Source: Herpetospermum pedunculosum
Lineage: Eukaryota > Streptophyta > Magnoliopsida > Cucurbitales > Cucurbitaceae
Length of the DNA: 64,000 bases
Assembly: GCA_028017165.1 (NCBI GenBank)
Contig: CM051531.1
Location: forward strand, 49,353,893 to 49,417,892
Direction: 5' to 3'
Positions 46,618-58,096 of this stretch are shown here, one piece after another (position 1 is the stretch's first letter; each line of letters starts with the position of its first letter). The notes beneath the pieces are model-generated. The model was not told the DNA's origin. It ran no database searches and worked only from the letters and a program-made list of their open reading frames with translations. The position numbers were made by a program, and so were the translations under genes.

Positions 46618-46965
46618 GGACTGGTTGCACAAATAGCAATCAGACCAAAACTAATTGCAAATTTAGCAAAGTTTAAAACCTTTTGCAAATATGGCAAAAA
46701 ATCAGTGGCTATCACTGATAGACTTTAGGACTATTACTGATAGACTACTACCAGCGATAGACTTTATGACTATTACTGACAGACTTCTATCACTGACAAA
46801 ATTCTATAAAAAAGACTACTACCAGCGATAGACTTCTCAGCGATAGACTTATAGCGATAAACTTCTATCAGCGATAGATCATGATAGAAATTGTCATATC
46901 CGCAAAAAAAAATTTGCTATATTTTTAATTATTTTACTCTAAATTGACATCTGTTACAATTTCTC
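46618..46965 (+). mobile_element. Palindromic-core non-autonomous DNA element, copy 3
   Basis: Starts GGACTGGTTGCACAAATAGC and ends GTTACAATTTCTC. Flanks TTTTATAAT (46609-46617) and ATTTATAAT (46966-46974) agree at 8 of 9 positions. Confidence 0.65.
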
Positions 46966-46974
46966 ATTTATAAT

Positions 46975-49537
46975 TTATCTTTTTTATTTTTAAATTATTA
47001 TAAATATATTTTTTTTTGTGTTTTTCCTTTTATAATTTTCTTTCTTTTCAAAAAAAAAATATTTTCAAATTATTATAACTTTTCTTTGTTTGAGAATTTG
47101 AAATTATATTATTTGTTGGATTTTTAATGTTTAGTCAATAAATTCAAAATAATATAAGCAACGAGCACAAATGAGAGAAAAAATAACCACGTGGAAAATT
47201 CCTTAGGAGTTGTTTGGTTTGAGGATTTACAGAGGTCTGGTAATAGAAGATGCTTGGAAATGAGATGTATGGGAATAAGATGTCTGAAAATCAATAATGT
47301 ATGTGTTTGGTGCTGAGAATGTCATCAGATTTGCATGAGAATAAATTATAAATAATTAATTGTTACTACTTAATTCATTTTATTAAGTCAAATTATTAAA
47401 AATAATTGTAAGCAATTAGATTTTAATTTAATCTTCATTCATTAATAACTATATAATTTCATGTCGTTGATTTTACTTAGGAATCGATTTTAATAATTCT
47501 CTTCAAAGAAATGTATTTAATAAATTTATATAAATTTATAATTCTAATTATTTAGTAGAATAATAAAATTGAAGAAATAATGATCAATGTTATATAGTTT
47601 AATAAAATTGTATGAATTTTATATTGAGAATTAAAGAATAATAAAACGTTGTAAAAAAAAGAAAGAAAAAAGAAAGAAGAAGAAAGCAACTTATGCGATC
47701 GCATAACTATGCGATAACCCCAAACCTATGTGATAGATATGCGATTCTGGTTAAGATGACATAAAAAAAAATAAAAAATAAAGTGTGCGGAAGAAACGTT
47801 GTAAAAGAAAGAATTAAGAGAAAAAAAAAAAAAAATAAATAAAATAAAATAAATTGGCATCTTTTGGTTTCAGAGAAAGTTATTAAATTGGAATTTCATC
47901 CGAAAACTTCTTTGTAATGCTCGGGCTTCAGGTATGCCGGGCATAAATTCGAAAATTACAATTCAAACGTGATCATGACCATCATATGTCCATTCTCATC
48001 CTGATGTCCACCTTAGTGTAGGAGGAAAAACCACGGGACAGCTCCGAAAAATCTTCCACTATAAAATAATGGGATACAACAATTTCTTCCCTAGTTGTAA
48101 CTAGAGGATACAACATTCTTCAACAAATATATCACTGGCTAACAAATCGGTACATAAAAATACCCTTCATCAAGAAAAGATGAAATATAAGCTAATGAAA
48201 GATCTCACCGGCGAGGACGATTCAGAGAAAACCAACTGGCAACAAATCGGCAAACAAAATGAGTCTTCATCTTCTTCTTCGGCTGCTTCACAAACTGCAC
48301 CCCAACGACACTTCTTTTTTCCATCGGATTCAGGAATTTATGTTAGAGGCACAATTCAAATCAGGTTAAATTACAAATTTAATCTTAAATTTTGAATTTG
48401 TGTTTATATGGTCCTTAAACTTTAAAAGGTGGGTAAGAGATCTTAAATTTTTCATTTTGTATCGAATAGATTCATCAATTTTCAATTTTTTATCTAATAG
48501 AAACATATTTTAAATTTTAAAAAAATTAATGTTCTATTAAACATAAATTTTAATTCTGTGTCGGATAGGTTCTCAGCTTATTCCACATCTTTTTTAAAAT
48601 TACGTCTCGATATAAAATTAAATTTTTAAGGTTGAATTAGAGATAAAATTAAATATCTATAATAGAACAAACTATTTTTCAAAAAAAATAATAACATGTC
48701 TAAGATTTATTGAATACAAAATTTAGAGCTCATAAATATATTAGACATTGTTAAAGTTCAAGAATTTACTGAACACAAAATTAAAAATTTAGAAACCTAT
48801 CGGACATCGTTTAAACTCCAGGAATCTATTAGACATAATTTAAACTCCAAGAATCTATTAGACATAATTTTAAAATTTGAATGACTAAATTTGTAATTTC
48901 ATCTTCATATAAATATAATTTTAAATACATTAATATATAATATTTATACTAAAAAAATATTAATTTTCAAATTATAATAAACTATGGTAAAATTATTGGC
49001 TCTTTTTTTTTTAATAATATTGTACTTTTTAAAAAAAAATTTATAAAAATATTGTAGGTTTGAAACTATTTTTAAAAATATTGTTATTTTAAAGGGTGGA
49101 AAAGACGGCCTCTAGAGCAAATGTCGTCTTTTGAAAAGACGATCTTGCTCCACATGGATGAAGGTCGTCTCTTGAAAAGACGATCTTGCTCCATATAGCC
49201 TTCATCCGCATCTACGTTCATTTTATTAAAAAATTAATATCTTTTTAGCGAGATATTCAAAATTTTCAAAAAAATATATGGTTGGAAAGTTAACCGAGCT
49301 TCATTTTGATGGCTGGTTTCACTATTTTTGAAGTTGTGTATCAAAAGATAAAGACCATTGAAGTTGAACTATAGTTCTGCAAATTTCAGAACTGACGATT
49401 GAAGTACATTCAAAAATTGATATTTTTTTACCCAGATATTCAAAAACTTCGAAAATGGTACTGTTGGAAAGCTAACACACAGAGCTTCAATTTGATATCT
49501 GGTTTCACTATTTTTGGAGTTGTGTATCAAAATATAT
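46975..49537. other. AT-rich spacer with repeat fragments, no gene seen
   Basis: Around 48364-48905 inverted ends (GGTTAAATTACAAATTTAAT and GACTAAATTTGTAATTTCAT) mark a member of the AATTACAAGTTTAGT family. At 49105-49200 GTCGTCTTTTGAAAAGACGATC is a short palindromic repeat occurring twice. A 71-codon frame at 48180-48395 has no recognised domain. Confidence 0.45.
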
Positions 49538-50080
49538 TGTTGAAATCAGTTGAAAGCAACAACCAAAATTACAACAAAATCACAGCTCTTTTTCTCTTCG
49601 CTTTAATACCTATAAATAGGTTTTTGTTTCAGTTCAGAAGGTACAGAGGAAAAGAGATAAAACAAATTGTTTTGTGTTTTTTCCAGAGAGTTTTGTGAGA
49701 TGAGTTTGAGAGTGTTGTAATTACCTTGTTCTTGTTCTTCTCCTTTGAATAAAGAATGTATCCCCCCTTCACAGTGGACGTAGGCCTTGTTGCCGAACCA
49801 CTTAAACGATTGTGTATTATTCTTCTTCTTCTTCTTTGTCTTCTTCTTGCTCAGTTCGTCTTCTTCATCGCTGGAGGTTTTTTCTCATCTTCGAATTCTG
49901 CCATTTTTCCGTTTGCGTTTGTTTTTGCATAAGGTATTCTGCAAGCCAAAGAAACAAGAAACAAACTGATCTAAAGGGAAAGTGAATTGTTGTCATTTGA
50001 TAAGGCTACGTGTGTGAGGTGTGTTTCGCATCAGTGGTAGTATCTTTTATTTGGGCTTTTAGTCTGTTCAAGGCCCAACA
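49538..50080 (+). repeat. 5' LTR of copia element 4
   Basis: Contains CCTATAAATAGG (possible TATA box) at about 49610. Differs from the 3' LTR by substitutions and small indels, mainly AACAATCACA and CGCTTATCG additions in the latter. Confidence 0.9.
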
Positions 50081-50171
50081 GTGGTATCAGAGCTGAAGGT
50101 ATTCAAGAAAACATCAAGATATTATCAAGAAAGCATCAAGAAAATTAATCTTGATATTAAAGATTGCAAGC

Positions 50172-51491
50172 ATGGAAGTAGCAAGATACGAAATTCAAAA
50201 ATTCGATGGCAAAAGTGATTTTGATCTATGGAAAGCCAAGATCAAAGTGGTTCTTGGACAGCAGAAAGCAATTCATGCTATTTCAGATTCATCCAAAGCC
50301 ACAGGAAAAATGACAGAGGATGAAATAGAAGCAATGAATCTCACGGCTTATGGAACATTAATTCTAAATATGACTAACACAGGTTTTAGACAAGTCCTAG
50401 ATGAAGACACCCCATTAAAGATGTGGAAAAAGCTGAATGAGCTATATGAGTCAAAGAATCTGTCCAACAAAATGTTCTTGAGAGAAAGATTCTTTACTTT
50501 TAAAATGGATTCTTCTAAATCTCTAACGGATAATCTTTCTGAGTTCACGAAATTGACTTCCGAATTCAAGAATGTTGGAGAAACCATTGGAAGTGAAAAT
50601 GAAGCATTTTTTTTGCTAAATTCACTTCCAGAAGCTTATAAAGATGTAAAGACAACATTGAAGTATGGGAGACAAACAATCACAATAGATGAAATAGTTT
50701 CAGCAATAAGAACTAGAGAAATGAAGCTTCGAGCTCAAAAGAAAGACTCTTAAACCTCAGAAGGTCTTTTCATCAAGGGAAAGAATAAATCCAAAGGAAA
50801 AGACAAAGGTAAAACAAAACTCAAATGCAATTATTGCCACAAAGAAGGTCATTTGGTAAAAGATTGTTATGCATTGAAAAGAAAACATAATCCAAACTTT
50901 AAGAAGCCTAACAAGCCAGTTGAAGCATCAGTGGGAGATACCTCACTCATCTTTAATGATGCCCTAGCCACCTCGGATCAAATAAATGATCAAGATGACC
51001 CATTGGTTAAACAAGATTGGGTCTTAGACTCCGGATGTTCATTCCACATGACACCTTCTAAAGGTTCGTTTAATACATATAAGGAATGGGATGGAGGATT
51101 GGTGTATATGGGAAACAATGATGCTTGCAAAGTTATTGGGATTGGATCCGTTCCTCTTAAACTAAAGGATGGATCAGTGAAGTTGCTTCGAAATGTGAGG
51201 CATGTTCCCAACTTGAAAAGGAATTTGATATCCCTTGGGATGTTAGACTCAATTGGCTGCGAATATGGTGGATCTGGAGGCACTTTTCTGGTGAAAAAGG
51301 ATTCAAAAATAGTCTTGGTTGGCACAAAGAAGAATGGCTTGTATGTTATCAAAGATGTTCAAATGATACAATCAACTTTGACTATCATTGATAACAGCCT
51401 AACTGAAGGAGATATGTGGCATAAAAGACTCTCTCATATCAGCTCTAAGGGACTTCAAGTTTTGTCAAAACATGGGATCTTATTTTTTTAG
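50172..51491 (+). pseudogene. Copia gag and protease remnant
   Basis: From ATG at 50172 (MEVARYEIQKFDGKSDFDLW) the gag capsid region is open to a TAA at 50751-50753. The same frame then continues with the CCHC zinc knuckle CNYCHKEGHLVKDC, the protease VLDSGCSFHMT with an intact DSG, and the start of the pre-integrase domain MWHKRLSHIS. It is cut by the SINE at 51483. One nonsense codon therefore separates gag from the rest. Confidence 0.85.
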
Positions 51492-51579
51492 TACAATGGG
51501 GGTGGAGAGATTCGAACCACAGACCTCTTGGTCGTCAACACATACATATGCCCGTTGAGCCATGCTCGCTTTGGCAAAA
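51483..51579 (-). mobile_element. SINE inserted in the copia integrase region
   Basis: Perfect 16-bp target duplication AAAACATGGGATCTTA at 51467-51482 and 51580-51595. Reverse strand shows GGCTCAACGGGC (A-box) and GGTTCGAATCTC (B-box). It breaks the reading frame, so it landed in an already dispensable or soon-dead element. Confidence 0.88.
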
Positions 51580-51595
51580 AAAACATGGGATCTTA

Positions 51596-52732
51596 CTTAA
51601 TGGAGTTGCTGAAAATTTAAGCTTCTGTGAACATTGTGTGTGTGGAAAAACTAAAAGACAAAGTTTTCTTAAGGCACAACATCCTTCAAAGGAAATTTTG
51701 GGGTACATTCACTCGGATCTTTGGGGACCAGCTCAAACTCCTTCACTGAGTGGATCGAGGTATTTTCTCTCTATAATTGATGACTACTCTAGGAGAAGCT
51801 GGATTTTCTTTCTAAAATCTAAAGATCAAGTTTTTGGAAAGTTTAAGGAATGGAAAACTTTGATTGAAAAACAAGTTTCAAAACAAGTTAAATGTCTTAG
51901 AACATACAATGGTTTGGAATTTGTTAATGAGGAATTCAATCAATTTTGCAAAAAAGAAGGCATTCTAAGGCACAAAACCGTGAGGCATACTCCTCAACAA
52001 AATGACGTGGCTGAGAGCTTAAATAAAACCATAATGGAGAGAGTAAGGTGTCAAGTATCAGATGCTATACTTCCTGAAAAATATTGGGCAGAGACAGCTT
52101 CATATACAGTGTATACACTCAATAGGTGTCCTCACACATCTATTGATTTACTAACTGCTGCTGAAGAGAGATGGTCTAAAAAACCTCCTAAGCTAGAACA
52201 CTTGAAGATATTTGGGTGTGTGGGCTATGTGCACCAAAATCAGAGAAAATTAAAGCCAAGAGCAGTAAGATGCATGTTTGTAGGCTTCACTGAAGGAGTA
52301 AAAGGTTTTAGACTTTGGCATCCTATTGAAAAAAGATGTGTTAACAGTAGAGATGTTATTTTTAGAGAACAAGAGATGTTCATGTCTCATGGTGTAAATT
52401 CTGAAGAATCATCACAAAGAAAGATAACATCAATTGAGGTGGAGCAAAATTCAGCTTCTAGCTCAAGCTCGTCTCATTTAAATACAGAAACTGAATCGGC
52501 TGAAATTGAAACTGATCAGGGAACTCAAGAAGAAGAAGAAACTAACACTGAACAAGTTGATCTACAAAATTACTCTCTAGCAAAAGATAGACAACGAAGA
52601 ACCATTATTCGTCCAGCTAGATATAATGAAGCTGATTGTATTTCTATGGCTCTAAATGTTTCAGAGACTTTAAATGACTTTGAGCCAACTAATTTTGAAG
52701 AAGCGGTGAGTTGCCCTAATGTTAGGGATTGA
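51596..52732 (+). pseudogene. Copia integrase remnant
   Basis: Contains the zinc-binding half CEHCVCGKTKRQSF, IHSDLWGP (first catalytic Asp), then RTYNGLEF where the second Asp is replaced by Tyr, and NDVAES with the Glu. The enzyme would be catalytically dead. It ends at a TGA where Trp is usual just before INAMNEEM. Confidence 0.85.
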
Positions 52733-54153
52733 ATTAATGCCATGAATGAGGAAATGGAGTCCCTAAATCAGAATGAGACTTGGACTCTAAAGCCTCTTCC
52801 TAATAGTTACAAACCTATTGCCTCTAAATGGATCTACAAAGTTAAAGATGGCATTCAAGGTGTTGAAAAGCCTAGATTCAAAGCACGCCTAGTGGCTAAG
52901 GGTTTTACACAGAAAGAAGGCATAGACTACAATGAGATATTCTCACATGTGTTTAAACAAACATCTATCAGAATGCTCCTATCTCTAGTGGTTAACCAAG
53001 ACTTAGAACTTGACCAACTAGATGTTAAAACAGCATTTCTACATGGCTATCTATCGGAAACCATTTACATGAAGCAACCACATAGGTACATTGAGAAAGG
53101 CAAGGAGAACATGTTTTGTCTTCTTAAAAAGTCTATCTATGGCTTAAAACAGTCCCCACGGTGTTAGTATCACAGATTTGATGAATTTGTGGCCAAAATT
53201 GGCTTCCAGAAAAGTTCTTTTGACAGTTGTGTTTACATTAATTCAAAATCTTATTGGGAGAATCCAAAAAGATTCTTGAAATTGAAATCACTAGAGAAAG
53301 AAGCAAATCTACTTTATACATAAGTCAGGGAGCTTATTGTAACAAGGTGCTTCAGAAATTCAAGATGAAATATGCTAAATTAGTTTCTATACCTCTAGCC
53401 CATCACTTCAAACTCTCAACTGAAAACTCTCCTAAAGAAGATGAACCAGAACATCAAACTTTTATGGCTAGTGTTCCATATTCACAAGCAGTGGGCAGCC
53501 TAATGTACTTGATGATTTCAACAAGACCTGACTTGTCATATGCATCAAGCTTGGTTAGTAGATATATGGCTAACCCGGGTAAAAGGCATTGGGAGGCCAC
53601 TAAATGGATACTTAGGTATCTCAAAGCTACAAAAGAAGCTAGACTCATTTACAATTCTAATGATCCCTCAAACAATGATCTCTATGGTTATGTAGACTCA
53701 GATTATGCAGGAAATTTGGATAGAAGAAGATTCTTGTTTGGCTATGTGTTCCTACTTGGAAATAATATTCTAAGTTGGAAAGCCTCTCTCCAACCTGTTG
53801 TTGCACTATCTACTACAGAGGCCGAATTCATTGCTCTATCATAAGCTATCAAAGAAGGCTTATGGCTAAAGGGATTGCTAAATAATTTTGGTTACAAGCA
53901 ACCTACCGTAAGGATTTTTTGTGATAATCAAAGTACAATCTACTTATCCAAAAAACATCAGTTTCATAACAGGACAAAGCATATTAACATAAAATTTCAC
54001 TTTGTCAGAGAGCAAATTGAAAAAGGAGATGTAGAAGTTATTAAAGTTCATACTTCTGAAAATGCTTCTGATATGCTTACAAAACCAGTTGCAAAGCAAA
54101 AATTATTACATTGCTTAGACCTAATTGGTTTTGATCTACCTGAGAAAGGATAA
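52733..54153 (+). pseudogene. Copia reverse transcriptase and RNase H remnant
   Basis: RT starts at MNEEMESLNQ with ASKWIYKVKDG and KARLVAKGFTQKEG. A TAG at 53165-53167 interrupts after GLKQSPRC. A deletion with frameshift near 53240-53255 removes the catalytic YVDD segment. RNase H follows (VDSDYAGN, STTEAEFIALS), with a TAA at 53842-53844 splitting it, then FCDNQSTIYLSKK and the C-terminus to 54153. Confidence 0.85.
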
Positions 54154-54213
54154 ATTCAGAAATTAGAAGGAGGGAGTTCTAGCTATTTTGCATGTTGTTT
54201 CAAAGGTGGAGAT

Positions 54214-54770
54214 TGTTGGAATCAGTTGAAAGCAACAACCAAAATTACAACAATCACAACAAAATCACAGCTCTTTTTCTCTTCTCTTCAATACCTATAA
54301 ATAGGCTTTTGCTCCAGTTCAGAAGGTACAGAGGAAAAGAGATAAAACAAATTGTTTTGTGTTTTTTTCGAGAGAGTTTTGTGAGATGAGTTTGAGAGTG
54401 TTGTAATTACCTTGTTCTTGTTCTTCTCCTTTGAATAAAGAATTTTTTCCCCCTTCATAGTGGACGTAGGCCTTGTTGCCGAACCACTTAAACGATTGTG
54501 TATTCTTCTTCTTCTTCTTTGTCTTCTTCTTGCTCAGTTCGTCTTCTTCATCGCTTATCGCTGGAGGTTTTTTCTCATCTTCAAATTCTGTCATTTTTCC
54601 GTTTGCGTTTGTTTTTGCATAAGGTATTCTGCAAGCCAAAGAAACAAGAAACAAACTGATCTAAAGGGAAAGTGAATTGCTGTCATTTGATAAGGCTACG
54701 TGTGTGGTGTGTGCTTTGCATCCGTGGTAGTATCTTTTATTTGGGCTTTTAGTCTGTTCAAGGCCCAACA
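54214..54770 (+). repeat. 3' LTR of copia element 4
   Basis: TGTTGG...CCCAACA, preceded by the polypurine tract. Confidence 0.9.
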
Positions 54771-54846
54771 GATATATATCGTCAAAGTTATGAAAACTTC
54801 ATTAAACCCAGAACTGAAGATATGACTGAAAACTTCAAAACTGTAG

Positions 54847-55282
54847 TTAAACTTCGACGATACCAACTGCATGAACTATATTTGGTCTAGTACAAACCAT
54901 CGCATACAACAAGCTTTCAACGGCAGAGGAGTATGGAACTCTCTTCATGTCTTCCTTCTCTTTCTCATTTGAAGGGCTCTGTTTGGAACCGAGCTTGAAG
55001 TGACTGTCAAGAATCCATATGAAACTTCTCAAGCACTTTCTCAATACATTTCTCTTGGGATAGTCACAACTTTTTAGATTTTCTATCACGAGAAATTCTC
55101 ATGCCAAGAATTTGTTTCGCTGGCCCTAAATCCTTCTTAAGTTCTCTAATATTTTTGCTATCAGCACCAATAATTAACATGTCATCTACATACAGTAAAA
55201 GAATAATGAAATTGTCATCGTCAAATTTCTTGACGAAAACACAGTGATAAGAAGTTGTTTTCTTATATTCACGCTCCCCCAT
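54847..55282 (-). pseudogene. Fragment of another copia reverse transcriptase
   Basis: Minus-strand frame 55282-55064 has LLLYVDDMLIIGAD, the RT catalytic box, and LGMRISRDRKSKKL. The overlapping frame 55089-54847 has VPYSSAVESLLYAMVCTRPN, also RT. A frameshift separates them. No LTRs are evident nearby. Confidence 0.75.
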
Positions 55283-55289
55283 GAATGGA

Positions 55290-56055
55290 TCGAACTTCTT
55301 ATACCACTGTCAATGGCTAGATTTCTCATTCTCTCTCATTTGAAGCCGAAAAATTGTGAAGAAAAATTGGAGAAAAATATACAGAAAAATCTACATTATT
55401 TTGAGAGCTTCTTCCACCATTGTTGAGCAATTTTGAGCTTCTAAGTTTTATTTTTCATAGCAATTTTAGGGCTTGAATTTGTGTGAGCTTGTAATTTGTT
55501 CATCTGCTCTTTGAGAGAGTTTCTTCCATCTTATTCTTCAATTTTCAAATCTTGTGAGGGTTGCTCTTATGCCGGTAAAAGAGCGTTGTAACGGTTTGAT
55601 CCTGAACCGTCGAAAAGATCAAGTTTGTTCTTGCACTCGGAAAAAGAACTTTGTAGCGGTTGGACTCTAAGTCGTGGAAAGAGTCGTCAATTCTAGTGGA
55701 ATACCAAAGAGGAGTTTGGGGAGTGAAGTAGTTCGAGTTAGACCGGACTACTATAGATTCACGACGTTAAAATTCTCTATTCCTTTCTTATTTAATTTGT
55801 GTAATTAAATTTCAATTATTGTTTGTGATAATTATTGCTAAAATATTTTGTTGAAATTAATTGCAATATTATGTTCTTGAAATTAGTTGCTCTTTGTTAT
55901 TCATTATCGATCTAGTTTGTATGAATTTATTGTTTAAATTACTTGCTAGCAAAAAGTGTATTAATTTGTTTAATTAGCCCACTCAGAAAAAAGTTTCATA
56001 AACGTTCGTTAAACTCTATTCACCCCTCTAGGATTGTCATACCGATCCAACAATA
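55290..56055. other. Possible LTR-derived sequence
   Basis: TTGTGAGGGTTGCTC, GGTTTGATCCTGAACCGTCG and AAACTCTATTCACCCCTCTA resemble the 3' part of plant copia LTRs. No second copy or PBS is present, so the assignment is weak. Confidence 0.35.
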
Positions 56056-57494
56056 TGTTGATATGATATATCAATAATAAACATAACAACAAACAAACAT
56101 GCAAACAATCAATGATCTCTCACCTCCGCAATTGTTGAACTCAAAAACCAAGTTATGAAACATAAAAAGTAAAAACAAAAACAAAAATTCAAATACATAA
56201 AATGGTCATAACACCATTTTTTTTCATAGCATTTGGTTCTATAAATAGTTGTAGAGTTGTCAAACCGAGTCTAGCTCAATTGTTATAAGGTTGTGTTCTT
56301 GGCTAAAAGGTTATAGATTAGTTGTAAAGTATAAAATCCTTTGAGAAAGGGTAATTTGAACTTCATACTCATATTAGAGAGAGGACAGGAATGAAGAACA
56401 ATAGAAAGCTCAATTAATAACAATATATCCTATTAATTTTGATACCATCTTGTGATGTAAAAAGATCATAGTGTGAACAATTTTATTCTTGTATTAATTT
56501 TCTCAACACACAAACAGTTGCTACCACCATTTGACCAATAATGCCTTCCTTGGGATTCTCTTCTCATTATTAATCATCCAACTCCTTGTTATTTCCTACA
56601 AAAACCAGTAAATAATAATATAATAAGAAAAATAACAACAATAAAGTTTTAACAATGGTTTATATATATTTAAATTTGGGATACAAAAAGCATATAGTAA
56701 AACATCATTCTTTTTCTTTTCAAAAAAAAAAAAAAAAAAAAACATCATTCTTTTTTAGTACAAAGGAAGATGAAACTTGACTACAAGATCATTCTATTGA
56801 ACAAATATAAATTAAAGTCAAACTTAATGATCAAACAAAATTACTAAGTAGAAGGGGCCATTACTCAATAGATAAGTATTAAATAATATTGTAGTGATAG
56901 TTTTCAGATCATGTGATGACCTTTGTGTGGCATTAGGTGGACTTATGTTCTAAACTACCACATACAATCAAACTAAAAATATTTATGGGACACAACATTT
57001 TTCTTTAGAATGGGAAAGAAAATGTGATAGAAAGTTAAACTATATACGTTTCTTGAAAGTTCTCGATCAAAACACAATTTTAAATTTTTCTCTTTCATGC
57101 ATTTAAGTAGGAGCGGAGCCATGTTGGAGTCAGGGTATGTGCCCCGCAAATTATTAATTTTATATATTTATATATACAAATTCCAAAAATATAACAAAAC
57201 TTTATATATTTGTATATGCAAATTTAAAAAATATAACAAAATTTTCCTCGAGTTTTTAAGTATGTAGCCTCAGTACTCCCGATTTGAAAAAACGAACTTT
57301 ATTTTAAAATTTTAAATCTTTTAATAAATTATTTTAGATTGAAAAAATAATAAATTAATTATATTTTAAAAAAATAATAAATATTTCAAATTTTTTTATT
57401 TACTATACTTCTAAAATGATTTATTATTATTAATAAATTAATATTACTTAATATACATATTATATCTTCCAAATATATATATATATATATATAG
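56056..57494. other. AT-rich spacer with SINE fragment
   Basis: CAAACCGAGTCTAGCTCAAT at 56267 is the 5' part of the SINE. A-tract at about 56721-56740. (AT)n at about 57474-57492. No gene. Confidence 0.45.
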
Positions 57495-58092
57495 AATTAT
57501 AAGTTTAGTCCTTCAATTTTTAAATTTGTGTTTAGAAGATTCGTGAAGTTTAAACAATGTCTTATAGTTTTTAAATTTTTAAATTTTTAATTTTGTATTT
57601 AGTAAATCATTCAACTTTAATTTTTAAATTTTTTATTTTGTATTTAGTAAACCATTAAACTTTAACAATGAGTAGATTCATTAACTTTAAATTTGATATC
57701 TAATAGGTCTTAAGTATATTAATTTTTTTTAAGTAAAATCAATTGTTTTGCTAGAGAAAATTTAATTGTTTCTAATTATACTTGATTTTTTTTTATTTTG
57801 TATCGAATAGATATGTGATTTTTTTTAAATGTCGAATAAGTTGAGTACCCATTAATTTTATGTCTAACAAAATATTTAACATTTTAAATTTTCTAATATG
57901 TCTCTATTGGATAAAAAAAAAAATGAGAGTTAATCTATTAAAAACAAAATAAAAATTTTAAGGATTTATTAGACACAAAATTAAAAGTTTCGAGATCTCT
58001 TAGACTCAAAATTAAAAGTTAGTGTTTTACATTTTTAAAGTTCAGAGACCATATAGTCAAAAAAAAAAAAATTAAAAACTAAACTTGTAATT
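57495..58092. mobile_element. Non-autonomous element abutting the PSY-like gene 5 stop
   Basis: Inverted ends AATTATAAGTTTAGT (57495-57509) and the reverse of AATTACAAGTTTAGT (ending 58092), 14 of 15 identical. No clear target duplication. The right end lies 5 bp from the stop codon of gene 5, so the element supplies that gene's 3' region. Confidence 0.5.
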
Positions 58093-58096
58093 AACT

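Larger units (their letters stand above)
49538..54770 (+). mobile_element. Ty1/copia element (TNT1-like), full structure but decayed
   Basis: LTRs at 49538-50080 (543 bp) and 54214-54770 (557 bp) run TGTTG...CCCAACA. PBS TGGTATCAGAGC follows the left LTR at 50082. Purine tract AAAGGTGGAGAT precedes the right LTR. Flanks TATAT and GATAT are a poor 5-bp duplication. All copia domains are identifiable in the order gag, protease, integrase, RT, RNase H, but with several stops, a loss of the YVDD region and a SINE insertion. Confidence 0.92.

Noticed and set aside
55290..56055. Complete LTR retrotransposon next to the RT fragment at 54847-55282
   Set aside because: Only one LTR-like end is visible, with no second copy, PBS or target duplication, so I list it as a possible fragment only.
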